Assembly: GCF_000024025.1 (NCBI RefSeq)
Contig: NC_013131.1
Location: forward strand, 6,944,001 to 7,008,000
Length of the DNA: 64,000 bases
Source of the DNA: Catenulispora acidiphila DSM 44928
Lineage (GTDB): Bacteria > Actinomycetota > Actinomycetes > Streptomycetales > Catenulisporaceae
Direction of reading: 5' to 3'
A program made the translations under genes and the position numbers. Under the pieces are notes generated by a model. That model was not told the DNA's origin, made no database searches, and saw nothing but the letters and a program-made list of their open reading frames with translations. Positions 25,073 through 33,944 of this stretch are shown one piece after another (the first letter of the stretch is position 1; each line of letters opens with the position of its first letter).

Positions 25073-26119
25073 CTAGCCCCTCTCAGGGGATTGCATCAAG
25101 ACGGAGGAAACCACGTCGGCGGCGGTGTCACAGTCCTGCGCCGACACGTCCAGATGAGTCACGATCCGCAGCAGTTTCGGCCCGAAGGCGGAGATGCGCA
25201 CGCCCCTGCCGAAACATTCCTTCGCCACCGCCGGCGCGTCCTCGGTGTCGACGAGGACGATGTTCGTCTCCGGTTCGCGGACCGAGGCGCCGGCGTCCCG
25301 CAGCGCCGTCGCGATCCGGCGGGCGTTCTCATGGTCCTGCGATAGGCGATCGAGGTTGTTCTCCAGGGCGTAGTGCGCGCCGGCGGCGAGGATGCCGACC
25401 TGGCGCATCGAGCCGCCCAGGCGGCGCCGCAGGGACCGCGCCTCCTCCGAACGGCCCTCGGGCATCAGCAGCAGCGAGCCGGCGGGCGCGCCGAGTCCCT
25501 TGGACATGCAGACCGACATGGTGTGCGCGATCGCGCCGTACTCCCGCAGCGGGACGCCGGCGGCCGCGTGCGCGTTCCAGATGCGCGCGCCGTCCAGGTG
25601 CAGCCCGATGCCCGAGGCGTCCGTCAGGGCCCTGATGCGCTGCAGCGTCTCGAGGGGATACACGGCGCCGCCGCCGCGGTTGTGGGTGTTCTCCACCTCC
25701 ACCGCGCGGGTACCAACGGTGTAGCGGTCGCCGACGCGGATCATCGCGGCGAGGGCGTCGGGGTCCATCAGCCCGCGCGCCGAGGGCAGGGTGCGGGTCT
25801 GGATCCCGGCGTGCGCCGCCAGTCCGCCGTTCTCGTGCGCGACGATGTGCGCGTCGGCGTCGCAGATCAGTTCCTCGCCGGGCCCGACCTGCAGACGGAT
25901 CCCGATGTGGTTGGCCATGATACCGGTCGGCACGAACATCGCCTCGGCGAAGCCGAACAAGGCCGCCACGGCCTCCTCCAGCCGCCGGGCGGAGGGATCC
26001 TCGCCGTACTGGTCGTCGCCGACCTCCGCGGCCGCCATCGCCTCGCGCATGGGTGCGGAGGGCGTGGTGACGGTGTCGCTGCGGAGATCGATCGGGAGAA
26101 CGCGGTTGATAGTCGCCAT
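25073..26119 (-). CDS. ltaE: Low-specificity threonine aldolase
   Basis: 348 residues of the beta-eliminating lyase family (PLP, fold type I). Motifs: IDLRSDTVTTPSAPMREAMA at the N terminus, GDDQYGEDPSARRLEE, MFVPTGIMANHIGIRL, IGLHLDGARIWNAHAAAG with the Asp and Arg that hold PLP, and the Schiff-base lysine in MSVCMSKGLGAPAGSLLLM. It splits threonine (and allo-threonine) to glycine and acetaldehyde in the cytoplasm. It stands alone between the HNH-like gene and the DAHP synthase terminator. Confidence 0.92.
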   Translation of the reverse strand: MATINRVLPIDLRSDTVTTPSAPMREAMAAAEVGDDQYGEDPSARRLEEAVAALFGFAEAMFVPTGIMANHIGIRLQVGPGEELICDADAHIVAHENGGLAAHAGIQTRTLPSARGLMDPDALAAMIRVGDRYTVGTRAVEVENTHNRGGGAVYPLETLQRIRALTDASGIGLHLDGARIWNAHAAAGVPLREYGAIAHTMSVCMSKGLGAPAGSLLLMPEGRSEEARSLRRRLGGSMRQVGILAAGAHYALENNLDRLSQDHENARRIATALRDAGASVREPETNIVLVDTEDAPAVAKECFGRGVRISAFGPKLLRIVTHLDVSAQDCDTAADVVSSVLMQSPERG

Positions 26120-26134
26120 GCCCCGAAACGTATC

Positions 26135-26165
26135 GCTCCCGTCCCCGCGAGGCGGGGACGGGAGC
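26135..26165 (-). terminator. Strong terminator hairpin after DAHP synthase
   Basis: A perfect 14-bp stem (GCTCCCGTCCCCGC / GCGGGGACGGGAGC) with a 3-base loop, 12 bases beyond the stop of the minus-strand DAHP synthase gene. On that strand it is followed by GATACGTTT. It would isolate aroG from ltaE. Confidence 0.8.
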
Positions 26166-26177
26166 GGGAAGTCTGGC

Positions 26178-27542
26178 TCAGCGCCGGGCGCGCAGCATCT
26201 CCGCGACGAGGAACGCCAGGTCCAGCGACTGGCTGCGGTTCAGCCGGGGGTCGCACAGCGTCTCGTAGCGCTGGTGCAGGGCGTCCAGGGCGATCTCCGT
26301 GCCGCCGCCGACGCACTCGGTGACGTCCTCGCCGGTGAGCTCGACGTGGATGCCGCCGGGGTGCGAGCCGAGGCCGTGGTGCACCTCGAAGAAGCCCTTG
26401 ACCTCGTCGAGCACGTCGTCGAAGCGGCGGGTCTTGTGGCCCGAGGGCGCCTCGAAGGTGTTGCCGTGCATCGGGTCGCAGATCCACGCCACCTGGTGGC
26501 CCTCGCCGCGCACCTTCTCCACCAGGGCCGGCAGCTTCTCGCGCACCTGCCCGGCGCCCATGCGGACGATGAACGACAGCCGGCCGGGCTCGCGGTCGGG
26601 GTCCAGCCGGTCCAGGTAGGACAGCGCGTCGTCCGGGGCGGTGCCCGGGCCCAGCTTGATGCCGATCGGGTTGCTGATCCGGCTGAAGTACTCCACGTGC
26701 GCGCCGTCCAGGTCCCGGGTGCGCTCGCCGATCCAGATGTAGTGGCCGCTGGTCGCGTAGGGGTTGCCGGTGCGCGAGTCGATGCGGGTCAGCGCCGACT
26801 CGTACGGGAGCACCAGGCCCTCGTGCGCGGCGTAGAACTCGACGGTGCGCAGTTCCTCCGGCTCGGTGCCGCAGGCGCGCATGAACTGCAGGGCGCGGTC
26901 GATCTCCCCGGCCAGCGCCTCGTAGCGCTCCCCGGAGGGCGAGCCGGCCACGAAGTCCTGGTTCCAGGCGTGCACCTGGCGCATGTCGGCGTAGCCGCCG
27001 GTGGTGAACGCGCGCACCAGGTTCAGCGTGGAGGCGCTGGCCTGGTACAGGCGCAGCAGGCGCTTGGGGTCCGGGGTGCGGGCCTCGGGGGTGAAGTCGA
27101 AGCCGTTGACGGAGTCGCCGCGGTACGCCGGAAGGGTGACCCCGTCGCGGGTCTCGGTCGGCTTGGAGCGCGGCTTGGAGTACTGCCCGGCGATGCGCCC
27201 GACCTTCACCACCGGCAGCGAGGCGGCGTAGGTGAGCACGACGGCCATCTGCAGCAGCGTCTTGAGCTTGGCGCGGATCGCGTCGGCGGTGACCCCGGCG
27301 AAGGTCTCGGCGCAGTCCCCGCCGGTGAGCAGGAAGGCCTCGCCCCGGGACACCGCGGCGATGCGGTCCTTGAGCTGGTCGGCCTCCCCGGCGAAGACCA
27401 GGGGCGGATACGAGCGGAGCTCGGAGACGACGGAGGACAGCTCGGCGGCGTCCGGCCACTCCGGCTGCTGGCCCGCGGGGAGCGCGGACCACGTGTCTTC
27501 GATGGATCCGGTCCCGGCCGGATTCCTGACGACTTCACTCAT
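26178..27542 (-). CDS. aroG: Class II 3-deoxy-7-phosphoheptulonate (DAHP) synthase
   Basis: 454 residues of the class II (plant/actinobacterial) type. Features: FLLTGGDCAETFAGVTADAI near the N terminus, VKVGRIAGQYSKPRSKPTE, FTTGGYADMRQVHAWNQDF, HYIWIGERTRDLDGAHVEYF, NPIGIKLGPGT, WICDPMHGNTFEAPSGHKTR with the catalytic His, and GIHVELTGEDVTECVGGG. It condenses PEP with erythrose 4-phosphate, the first step to chorismate and aromatic amino acids. Single gene with its own terminator. Confidence 0.96.
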   Translation of the reverse strand: MSEVVRNPAGTGSIEDTWSALPAGQQPEWPDAAELSSVVSELRSYPPLVFAGEADQLKDRIAAVSRGEAFLLTGGDCAETFAGVTADAIRAKLKTLLQMAVVLTYAASLPVVKVGRIAGQYSKPRSKPTETRDGVTLPAYRGDSVNGFDFTPEARTPDPKRLLRLYQASASTLNLVRAFTTGGYADMRQVHAWNQDFVAGSPSGERYEALAGEIDRALQFMRACGTEPEELRTVEFYAAHEGLVLPYESALTRIDSRTGNPYATSGHYIWIGERTRDLDGAHVEYFSRISNPIGIKLGPGTAPDDALSYLDRLDPDREPGRLSFIVRMGAGQVREKLPALVEKVRGEGHQVAWICDPMHGNTFEAPSGHKTRRFDDVLDEVKGFFEVHHGLGSHPGGIHVELTGEDVTECVGGGTEIALDALHQRYETLCDPRLNRSQSLDLAFLVAEMLRARR

Positions 27543-27669
27543 TGAGCCAGGGTACGCGAAGCTCCGAAGGCCTCCGCCGCCGCGTCCAGTGCGTGGGACC
27601 GTCGGATCCGAGCCGCAGGACCGGGCGGTGACGGTGGTGCCGGGCTCGCCTGGCGGGGCGCAAGTGGCC

Positions 27670-28344
27670 TCAGTCGAGCCAGCCGGGACGGGCCAGTCCG
27701 GACTCGTAGGCCAGGACCACCAGCTGTGCCCGGTCGCGCGCGCCGAGCTTGACCATACTGCGGCTGACGTGCGTCTTCGCGGTCAGCGGGCTGAGCACGA
27801 GGCGGTCGGCGATCTCCTCGTTGCTCAGCCCGGCGGCGACCAGCGCCAGCACTTCGCGCTCGCGCTCTGTCAGGGCTTTGATCTGCTCGGCGGCGGGGTT
27901 GGGACCGGTGCGCTTGCTGCGGACGGCGAACTCCGCGATCAGCCGGCGGGTGACGCTCGGCGCCAGCAGGGCCTCGCCGGCGGCCACCGCGCGCAGCCCG
28001 CGCAGCAGGTCGGCGGGTTCGGTGTCCTTGAGCAGGAAGCCGCTGGCGCCGGCGCGGATCGCCTCGAAGACGTACTCGTCCAGCTCGAAGGTGGTCAGGA
28101 TCAGGATGCGGACGCCGGAGAGCTTCTCGTCGGCCGTGATCAGGCGGGTGGCCTCCAGCCCGTCGGTGCCGGGCATGCGGATGTCCATCAGGATCACGTC
28201 GGGCGCCAGCTCGGCGGCCAGGCGGTGCGCCTCGGCGCCGTCGGCGGCCTCCCCGGCCACCTCGATGCCGTCCTGCACCTCCAGCAGCGCGCGGAAGCCG
28301 GCGCGGACCAGCGCCTGGTCGTCGGCGAGCAGGACCCTGATCAT
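27670..28344 (-). CDS. NarL/LuxR-family response regulator
   Basis: 224 residues. Receiver domain: IRVLLADDQALVRAGFRALL, phosphorylation Asp in PDVILMDIRMPGTDGLEATR, ILTTFELDEYVFEAIRAGAS and Lys in GFLLKDTEPADLL. LuxR DNA-binding domain: LTEREREVLALVAAGLSNEE and LSPLTAKTHVSRSMVKLGAR. It follows its kinase with a four-base ATGA overlap. This type often controls ABC transporter or envelope-stress genes, but none lie next to it. About 125 bases separate it from the DAHP synthase start. Confidence 0.93.
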   Translation of the reverse strand: MIRVLLADDQALVRAGFRALLEVQDGIEVAGEAADGAEAHRLAAELAPDVILMDIRMPGTDGLEATRLITADEKLSGVRILILTTFELDEYVFEAIRAGASGFLLKDTEPADLLRGLRAVAAGEALLAPSVTRRLIAEFAVRSKRTGPNPAAEQIKALTEREREVLALVAAGLSNEEIADRLVLSPLTAKTHVSRSMVKLGARDRAQLVVLAYESGLARPGWLD

Positions 28345-29669
28345 GTCGGCTCCTCGGCATGGTCTTCGGCGGTGGGGGTGAGGGTGGGGGCGGTGTCAGT
28401 AACTATTACGGCGTCGGCGTCGGCGTTGCCGTCGGCGTTACTGCCGGCATTGCCGAGCAAGGCGCCGAACGGGATGTGCGCGTCGACCCGGAAGCCGCCG
28501 CCGGACTGCGGTCCGGCGGTGAGCGTGCCGCCGAAGGCCGTGGCGCGCTCGCGCATCCCCGGCAGGCCGTTGCCGCCGGCGCCGGGCTCCCCGAGCGGGC
28601 AGCCCCGGCCGTCGTCGGCGATCCGCAGGTGCAGGCCGCCGGCGGCCTCCACCAGGATCGTCGCGCGCCCGGCGGCGGCGTGCCGGACCACGTTGGTCAG
28701 CGACTCCTGGATGATCCGGTAGCCGGCCTGGCTCACCGCCAGCGGCACCGCCTCCAGGTCGCCGACCACGCTGAGCGCGACCTTCAGCCCGGCGGCCTCG
28801 GCGAGCTCCACCAGGTGCCCCAGCCGTCCCAGGTCCGGTGCCGGATCGCGGGGCGCGGCCCGGTCGCCGCGCAGCACGGTCAGCACCGAGCGCACCTCCC
28901 CCAGCGCCGAGCGGCTGGCGTCCTTGATCGCCGACAGCGCGATCCGGGCCTGCTCGGGGCGCCGGTCCATGACCTCCAGCGCCACGTTCGCCTGCACCGC
29001 GATCAGCGAGATGGAGTGCGCCAGCACGTCGTGCAGCTCCCGGGCGATCTCCAGCCGCTCCTCGCTGGCCTGCCGCCGGGACTCCTGCTCCCGGGCTCTG
29101 GCCTCCTGGTCCCGGGCCTTCTGCGCCTCCAGCGCGCGCTGGCGCAGCAGCCCGAACAGCTCGGCGAGCATCAGCAGCGCCAGCAGCCAGCCGGCGGTGA
29201 ACAGGATGTCGGCCGGGCTGTTGCGTTTCTCGCCGACGTGGGCGTGCGTCGGCACGAAGATCATCCCGATCGCGAACAGCAGCGACCCGGCCCACACCTC
29301 GCGCCGGTAGCCGGTGCCGCCGATGACGATCACCGCGAGCAGCGCGTTCAGGTAGATCGGGCCGGTGGCGTAACCCATCAGCAGGTAGAGCAGGGTGGCG
29401 CCGAGGCAGACCGCGAAGGCGACGCGCGGCGCCTTGCGCCGGTGCCACAGCGCGATCGGACCGGCGACCACCAGGAGCCAGGCGAACCAGTCCAGCGGCC
29501 GGACGTCGACCTGCGTGCTCCCGCCCTGGTTGTGCCAGTGGCCGTAGGCGCCCCAGGTCCCGAACACGTCGATGACCAGCACGATCAGCGGCAGCCCGAC
29601 CGTCGAGCGCTCCACCCACAGCCACGCCAGCCAGGGGCGCGAGGGCGGCTGCGGCGGCTGGTCGGTCAT
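28341..29669 (-). CDS. HPK7-type sensor histidine kinase
   Basis: 442 residues. Five or so membrane segments in residues 20-165 (TVGLPLIVLVIDVFGTWG, WFAWLLVVAGPIALWH, IYLNALLAVIVIGGTGY, FTAGWLLALLMLAELFGLL), a coiled coil, the phospho-acceptor His in IARELHDVLAHSISLIAVQA, then HATPase motifs YRIIQESLTNVVRHA, IADDGRGCPLGEPGAGGNGL. The final 45 residues are an unusual Ala/Asp/Asn tail (NADGNADADAVIV). It is the first gene of a pair with the overlapping response regulator. Confidence 0.93.
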   Translation of the reverse strand: MTDQPPQPPSRPWLAWLWVERSTVGLPLIVLVIDVFGTWGAYGHWHNQGGSTQVDVRPLDWFAWLLVVAGPIALWHRRKAPRVAFAVCLGATLLYLLMGYATGPIYLNALLAVIVIGGTGYRREVWAGSLLFAIGMIFVPTHAHVGEKRNSPADILFTAGWLLALLMLAELFGLLRQRALEAQKARDQEARAREQESRRQASEERLEIARELHDVLAHSISLIAVQANVALEVMDRRPEQARIALSAIKDASRSALGEVRSVLTVLRGDRAAPRDPAPDLGRLGHLVELAEAAGLKVALSVVGDLEAVPLAVSQAGYRIIQESLTNVVRHAAAGRATILVEAAGGLHLRIADDGRGCPLGEPGAGGNGLPGMRERATAFGGTLTAGPQSGGGFRVDAHIPFGALLGNAGSNADGNADADAVIVTDTAPTLTPTAEDHAEEPT

Positions 29670-29683
29670 GGTTGAACGCTAGA

Positions 29684-30250
29684 TCAGATCGCCGGACGCG
29701 GGTATCCGTCGAGCGGAGGCTGTGCCCCCGGTGCGGGTACTCCGGGGGGAGTACGCACTGGTCCGCCGGACTCCAAAACCTTGATGTGCCGCCAGACCGG
29801 GATCAGCGGCAGCGCCCCGAACACCCCGAAGGACATGTCCACCAGCGACCACCCGAACGGGATGCCCCGGATCGGGCCGCAGATCAGCGCCAGCGGGATG
29901 ACGCCGGCGCAGGCGATCATGCCGAACTGGACGACCCACTTGTTGCGGACCGGGTCGCGCCAGGGCCCGTAGAAGGCCACGGCGATGGTGAGGTGCCCGA
30001 AGGCGAGCCAGTCGGTGCCGTAGGAGATGAAGGGGTACTCGGCGTTGGTCTGCTGGAGGCCCTCGTGGGTGCGGTCGATCCAGGCGGTGAGGGCGCCGGG
30101 CGCGGGGAGGTGGTGCAGCCAGGCGCTGAGCCAGCGGGTCTCGGTCTCCAGCGGGAAGGCGGTGACGCCGCTGAGGACCAGGCCGGTGATGAAGAGGGCG
30201 AGCCACAGGCGGATGCGGCGGAGGTGGTGGTCGCTTTGGTCACTGTCCAC
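29684..30250 (-). CDS. Conserved integral membrane protein of unknown function
   Basis: 188 residues with four predicted helices: LWLALFITGLVLSGVTAFPL, GTDWLAFGHLTIAVAFYGPW, VVQFGMIACAGVIPLALICG and FGWSLVDMSFGVFGALPLIP. Between helices 1 and 2 lies an outer loop (ETRWLSAWLHHLPAPGALT, THEGLQQTNAEYPFISYG). Histidines and aspartates at helix ends are notable but match no motif I can name. The last 30 residues are proline-rich and cytoplasmic. It ends 14 bases before the kinase gene and could be its upstream operon partner. Confidence 0.72.
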   Translation of the reverse strand: MDSDQSDHHLRRIRLWLALFITGLVLSGVTAFPLETETRWLSAWLHHLPAPGALTAWIDRTHEGLQQTNAEYPFISYGTDWLAFGHLTIAVAFYGPWRDPVRNKWVVQFGMIACAGVIPLALICGPIRGIPFGWSLVDMSFGVFGALPLIPVWRHIKVLESGGPVRTPPGVPAPGAQPPLDGYPRPAI

Positions 30251-30301
30251 GCTGTGACGGTAGGGCGTGGGTGGGGCGGGGGTGACGGGGGTTGGGGGTG
30301 G

Positions 30302-31324
30302 TCACATGTTCTTCACGGCGCCGAGAGAGCCGAGTTCGAGGACAGCGATGGCGTTCTCCGTCAGGCTGCCCAGATATAGCGTTTCCCCACTGCGTCGCGC
30401 CGAGGTGACCGATTTATAGCCGACGCCCCAGCCGCGCAACTCCCGCACCTTCTCCCCGCTCGCGTCGAACGCGATGGCCCACGCCACGTCCTTCTCCGCC
30501 GGCTGCAACCGCTCGGGCGTGGCCCACACCAGCGAGCGCAGCCGCGGGTTCCTCGGCAGGAGCCAGTCGAGCGCCGGGTCGCGGGGCGAGACCATGGCGG
30601 CCCAGATCAGGCCGTCGGCGTCGCTGGTGAGGTTGTCGGGGAAGCCGGCCAGCGGGGCGCCGAAGGGCGAGGTGCGACCGGTCTCGGCGCCTTCGAGCTG
30701 AACGCGGGTCAGGCAGTAGCCGCCGGTCTCGGCCACGATCGCCGCCGCGCCGTCCTCGACGAGCACGACGCCGTTGGCGAAGGCGAAGCCGTCGGCGACC
30801 ACCTCCACGCCGCCGTCGCGGTAGCGGAACAGCCGGCCGGTCGCGGAGTGCTCGAACAGGTCGCCGCGGTACGCGTCGATGTTGAAGTGCCGCGAGGACT
30901 GCGTGAAGTAGATGCTCCCGTCGGCGGCGACGGCGGCGTTGCTGCAGAACGTCAGCGGCTCCCCCGCGACCTTCGCCGCGAGCACCCCAACCGTCCCGTT
31001 GGACAGCTGCACCTCCAGCAGCCCGCGATAGGCGTCGCACACCACCAGCGCGTCCTCCCCGAGCATCTCCAGCCCGAGCGGCCGCCCGCCGGTGGTCGTG
31101 ACGGCGCGCACCTCGCCCTCCGGCGTCACGCGCAGGATGCGGCCGTCGGCCAGACCGGTGAGCAAGTTCCCGGCCGTGTCGACCGCGATGTGCTCGGGCC
31201 CGGCGCCCGGCAAGGCGATCCGCCGCACCTCCGGCAGCGTCCGCACATCACCGCGCCGCCGCACCGGCTGCGGGTTCGGCGGTGGCGTCCACCGCACCGC
31301 GGCCATCTTCGAACGCTGAGCCAT
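30302..31324 (-). CDS. SMP-30/strictosidine-synthase-like six-bladed propeller protein
   Basis: About 340 residues from ATG 31324, preceded by AGAGGGGG ten bases upstream (a GTG at 31345 is also open). The sequence has repeated propeller strands: GPEHIAVDTAGNLLTGLADG, GRPLGLEMLGEDALVVCDAY, NAAVAADGSIYFTQSSRHFN, FANGVVLVEDGAAAIVAETG and GFPDNLTSDADGLIWAAMVS. The N(A/G)V...E...Y pattern is typical of strictosidine-synthase-like lactonases/esterases. No signal peptide is visible. Substrate unknown. Single gene between the membrane protein and pfkA. Confidence 0.8.
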   Translation of the reverse strand: MAQRSKMAAVRWTPPPNPQPVRRRGDVRTLPEVRRIALPGAGPEHIAVDTAGNLLTGLADGRILRVTPEGEVRAVTTTGGRPLGLEMLGEDALVVCDAYRGLLEVQLSNGTVGVLAAKVAGEPLTFCSNAAVAADGSIYFTQSSRHFNIDAYRGDLFEHSATGRLFRYRDGGVEVVADGFAFANGVVLVEDGAAAIVAETGGYCLTRVQLEGAETGRTSPFGAPLAGFPDNLTSDADGLIWAAMVSPRDPALDWLLPRNPRLRSLVWATPERLQPAEKDVAWAIAFDASGEKVRELRGWGVGYKSVTSARRSGETLYLGSLTENAIAVLELGSLGAVKNM

Positions 31325-31402
31325 AGAGCTCGCGCCCCCTCTCACCGGTCCAAAATGAGGACGTTAGTGGGCAGGGGGCGCGAGCACCAGATCCGGGCTG
31401 AT

Positions 31403-32431
31403 TTAGCCGAAGAAGACCTTCGCCTCCTCATACAGCGACATCGGCACCGTCTTCAGCGTCGCCGTGGCGGCCGCGAGCGGCACGCGCACGATGTCGGTGC
31501 CGCGCAGGGCGACCATCTTGCCGAAGTCGCCGTCGTGGACGGCGTCGATGGCGTGGAGGCCGAAGCGGGTGGCGAGCCAGCGGTCGAAGGGCGAGGGGGT
31601 GCCGCCGCGCTGGGTGTGGCCCAGGACGGTGGTGCGGGCTTCCTTCTTGGTGCGGCGCTCGATCTCGTCGGCGAGGCGTTCGCCGATGCCGCCGAGGCGG
31701 ACGTGGCCGAAGGCGTCGAGTTCGCCGGAGGAGACCTCCATCTGGCCGTCCTTGGGGGTCGCGCCCTCGGCGACCACCACGATCGGGGCGTAGCCGCGGG
31801 CGAAGCGGGATTCGATCCAGCCGCAGACCTCGTCGATGTCGAAGGTGACCTCGGGGATCAGGATCACGTTGGCGCCGCCGGCCAGGCCCGAGTGCAGGGC
31901 GATCCAGCCGGCGTGGCGGCCCATCACCTCCACGATCAGCGCCCTGGAGTGGGACTCGGCGGTGGTGTGCAGACGGTCGATCGCCTCGGTGGCGACGTGG
32001 ACCGCGGTGTCGAAGCCGAAGGTGTAGTCGGTGGCGTTGAGGTCGTTGTCGATGGTCTTGGGCACGCCGACGACGTTGACGCCGTACTCGTCGCCGAGCA
32101 CGGTCGCGACGCCGAGGGTGTCCTCGCCGCCGATGGCGATCAGGGCGTCCACGCCCTCGGCTGCCAGGTTCTCCTTGATCCGCTCGACGCCGCCCTCCAC
32201 CTTCAACGGATTGGTGCGCGAGGATCCGAGGATGGTGCCGCCGCGGGGCAGGATGCCGCGCACCGCCTCGACGTCCAACGGCTTGGTCATCCGGTCCAGG
32301 GGGCCCTTCCAGCCGTCCCGAAAACCGACGAACTCAAAGCCGTAGAACTGCACTCCCTTGCGGACCGAGGCGCGGATCACCGCGTTCAGTCCCGGGCAGT
32401 CCCCGCCGCCGGTCAGCACTCCGATGCGCAT
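31403..32431 (-). CDS. pfkA: Group III 6-phosphofructokinase, probably pyrophosphate-dependent
   Basis: 342 residues from ATG 32431, which has GGGAG seven bases upstream (GTG 32437 is less likely). Motifs: GVLTGGGDCPGLNAVIRA, GGTILGSSRTNP, AIGGEDTLGVAT, VGVPKTIDNDLNATD with the catalytic Asp, EVMGRHAGWIALHSG and LGHTQRGGTPSPFDR. Asp104 in GGED and Lys125 before TIDND are the pair found in PPi-dependent enzymes, whereas ATP enzymes of this group have Gly at 104. It phosphorylates fructose 6-phosphate and, if PPi-linked, works reversibly. Confidence 0.92.
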   Translation of the reverse strand: MRIGVLTGGGDCPGLNAVIRASVRKGVQFYGFEFVGFRDGWKGPLDRMTKPLDVEAVRGILPRGGTILGSSRTNPLKVEGGVERIKENLAAEGVDALIAIGGEDTLGVATVLGDEYGVNVVGVPKTIDNDLNATDYTFGFDTAVHVATEAIDRLHTTAESHSRALIVEVMGRHAGWIALHSGLAGGANVILIPEVTFDIDEVCGWIESRFARGYAPIVVVAEGATPKDGQMEVSSGELDAFGHVRLGGIGERLADEIERRTKKEARTTVLGHTQRGGTPSPFDRWLATRFGLHAIDAVHDGDFGKMVALRGTDIVRVPLAAATATLKTVPMSLYEEAKVFFG

Positions 32432-32640
32432 GGCCACACTCCCTGATGTTCACGATGTGATCTGGGTCACCGTACGATCACCGCCACCGTAACCGCTACG
32501 AGACGGTAACGAGAACCCGTTGATCACCTGCCGAGACACGCCGGTCACCTCTCGTGATCTTCGTGCCGCGCCGATGTCACCCCCGGGCTTACGCCCCCGG
32601 GCCGATGTGCGCCCGGACGGGCCGGTGACAGGGTTCGAAC

Positions 32641-33918
32641 ATGACCACCACACCGTTCCCCGCCCGCCGCCGACCCAACCGCCGGACCCTGCTGGGCGCC
32701 ACGATGGCCGCCGGGGTCGCGGTCCCGTTGGGCCTGGCCGGCCGGGCTTCGGCGGCCACGGCGGACGCCGCGAAGACGAATACGACCACGAATACGAATA
32801 CGCACCCGACCGCCCCGAGCCCGGCCGGCACGAAGACCACCGCGCCCCCGGCGCACCTGTTCATCCCGCCGCCGACCGGCCCGTACCAAGTCGGCACGGT
32901 CGACCTGCACCTGCTCGACACCTCGCGCCCCGACCCGCTGAACCCGGGCCAGTCCTACCCGCTGATGGCCAGCATCTGGTACCCGGCGCGGGACGCCGAC
33001 CGCTACCCGGTCGCGCCCTGGATGACCACCGGCACGTTCCAGGCCTGGCTCGCCGACGCCGGCTTCGACCCGGCCAGCCTGCCGGTCCCCGCCACCGCCG
33101 GGCATCTCGGCGCGCCGGTGCGCCGCGGCGGGCGCCCGCGCCCGGTGATCCTGTTCTCCCACGGCGCGCACGACCACCGCTCGGATGCGACGACCGTCGT
33201 GCAGGAGCTCGTCAGCCACGGCTACATCGTGGCCACCGTGGACCACACCTACGACGCGTTCACGCAGTTCCCGGGCGGGCCGGTCCTGTCACCGGCCGGC
33301 AGCGCGAACGTCCCGGAGTCCCCGAGCGACTTCGCCGCCGACGCCCGGTTCCTGCTGGACCAGATCCACGCCATCGCCGCCGGCCGCAACCCCGACGTGG
33401 ATCGCCATCCGCTGCCCGACGGCCTGCCGGGCAGCCTGGACCTGGACCGGATCGGCATGTTCGGCTGGTCCAAGGGCGGCACCGCGACCGCCCTGGCGAC
33501 CCTGGCCGACGACCGGATCCGCGCCGGGCTGGCCTTCGACGGCCCGATGGAGCCGACGATCACCACCGACCTGGCCAAGCCCTTCATGATGATGAGCGCG
33601 GTGTTCACCCGGGACGCCGACCCCGACGCGCAAGAGTTCTGGACGCACCTCAAGGGTTGGCGCCGCTACTTCCAGCTCAACGGCGCCGAACACATCGCGT
33701 TCAGCGACGCCGAAGGGCTGATCCTGCCGGTGGCGAAGATCCTCGGGCTGAGCCAGGACACGGTGCAGGGCCTGGTGGGGACCATGGACCCGAACGAGGG
33801 CGTGCGCGTCCAGCAGGCATACCCGCTCGCCTTCTTCGACCTGCACCTGCGGAACCGTCCGAGCCGGCTGCTGGACGGGCCGTCGCCGCAGTTCCCGGAC
33901 GTGCAGTTCATGTCCTGA
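32641..33918 (+). CDS. Tat-exported PAF-acetylhydrolase-like alpha/beta hydrolase
   Basis: 425 residues. The N terminus is a twin-arginine signal (RRRPNRRTLLGATMAAGVAV, cleavage after about ASAA at residue 39). A Thr/Asn/Pro-rich spacer leads to an alpha/beta hydrolase with VILFSHGAHDHRSDATTVVQ, nucleophile Ser277 in GMFGWSKGGTATA, Asp300 in AGLAFDGPMEP and His351 in NGAEHIAFSD, a triad resembling platelet-activating-factor acetylhydrolase and related lipases. Likely a secreted lipase/esterase. The upstream 200 bases are shared with divergent pfkA. Confidence 0.82.
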   Translation: MTTTPFPARRRPNRRTLLGATMAAGVAVPLGLAGRASAATADAAKTNTTTNTNTHPTAPSPAGTKTTAPPAHLFIPPPTGPYQVGTVDLHLLDTSRPDPLNPGQSYPLMASIWYPARDADRYPVAPWMTTGTFQAWLADAGFDPASLPVPATAGHLGAPVRRGGRPRPVILFSHGAHDHRSDATTVVQELVSHGYIVATVDHTYDAFTQFPGGPVLSPAGSANVPESPSDFAADARFLLDQIHAIAAGRNPDVDRHPLPDGLPGSLDLDRIGMFGWSKGGTATALATLADDRIRAGLAFDGPMEPTITTDLAKPFMMMSAVFTRDADPDAQEFWTHLKGWRRYFQLNGAEHIAFSDAEGLILPVAKILGLSQDTVQGLVGTMDPNEGVRVQQAYPLAFFDLHLRNRPSRLLDGPSPQFPDVQFMS

Positions 33919-33944
33919 TCATCAGGGCACAAGACGCGCGGGCA

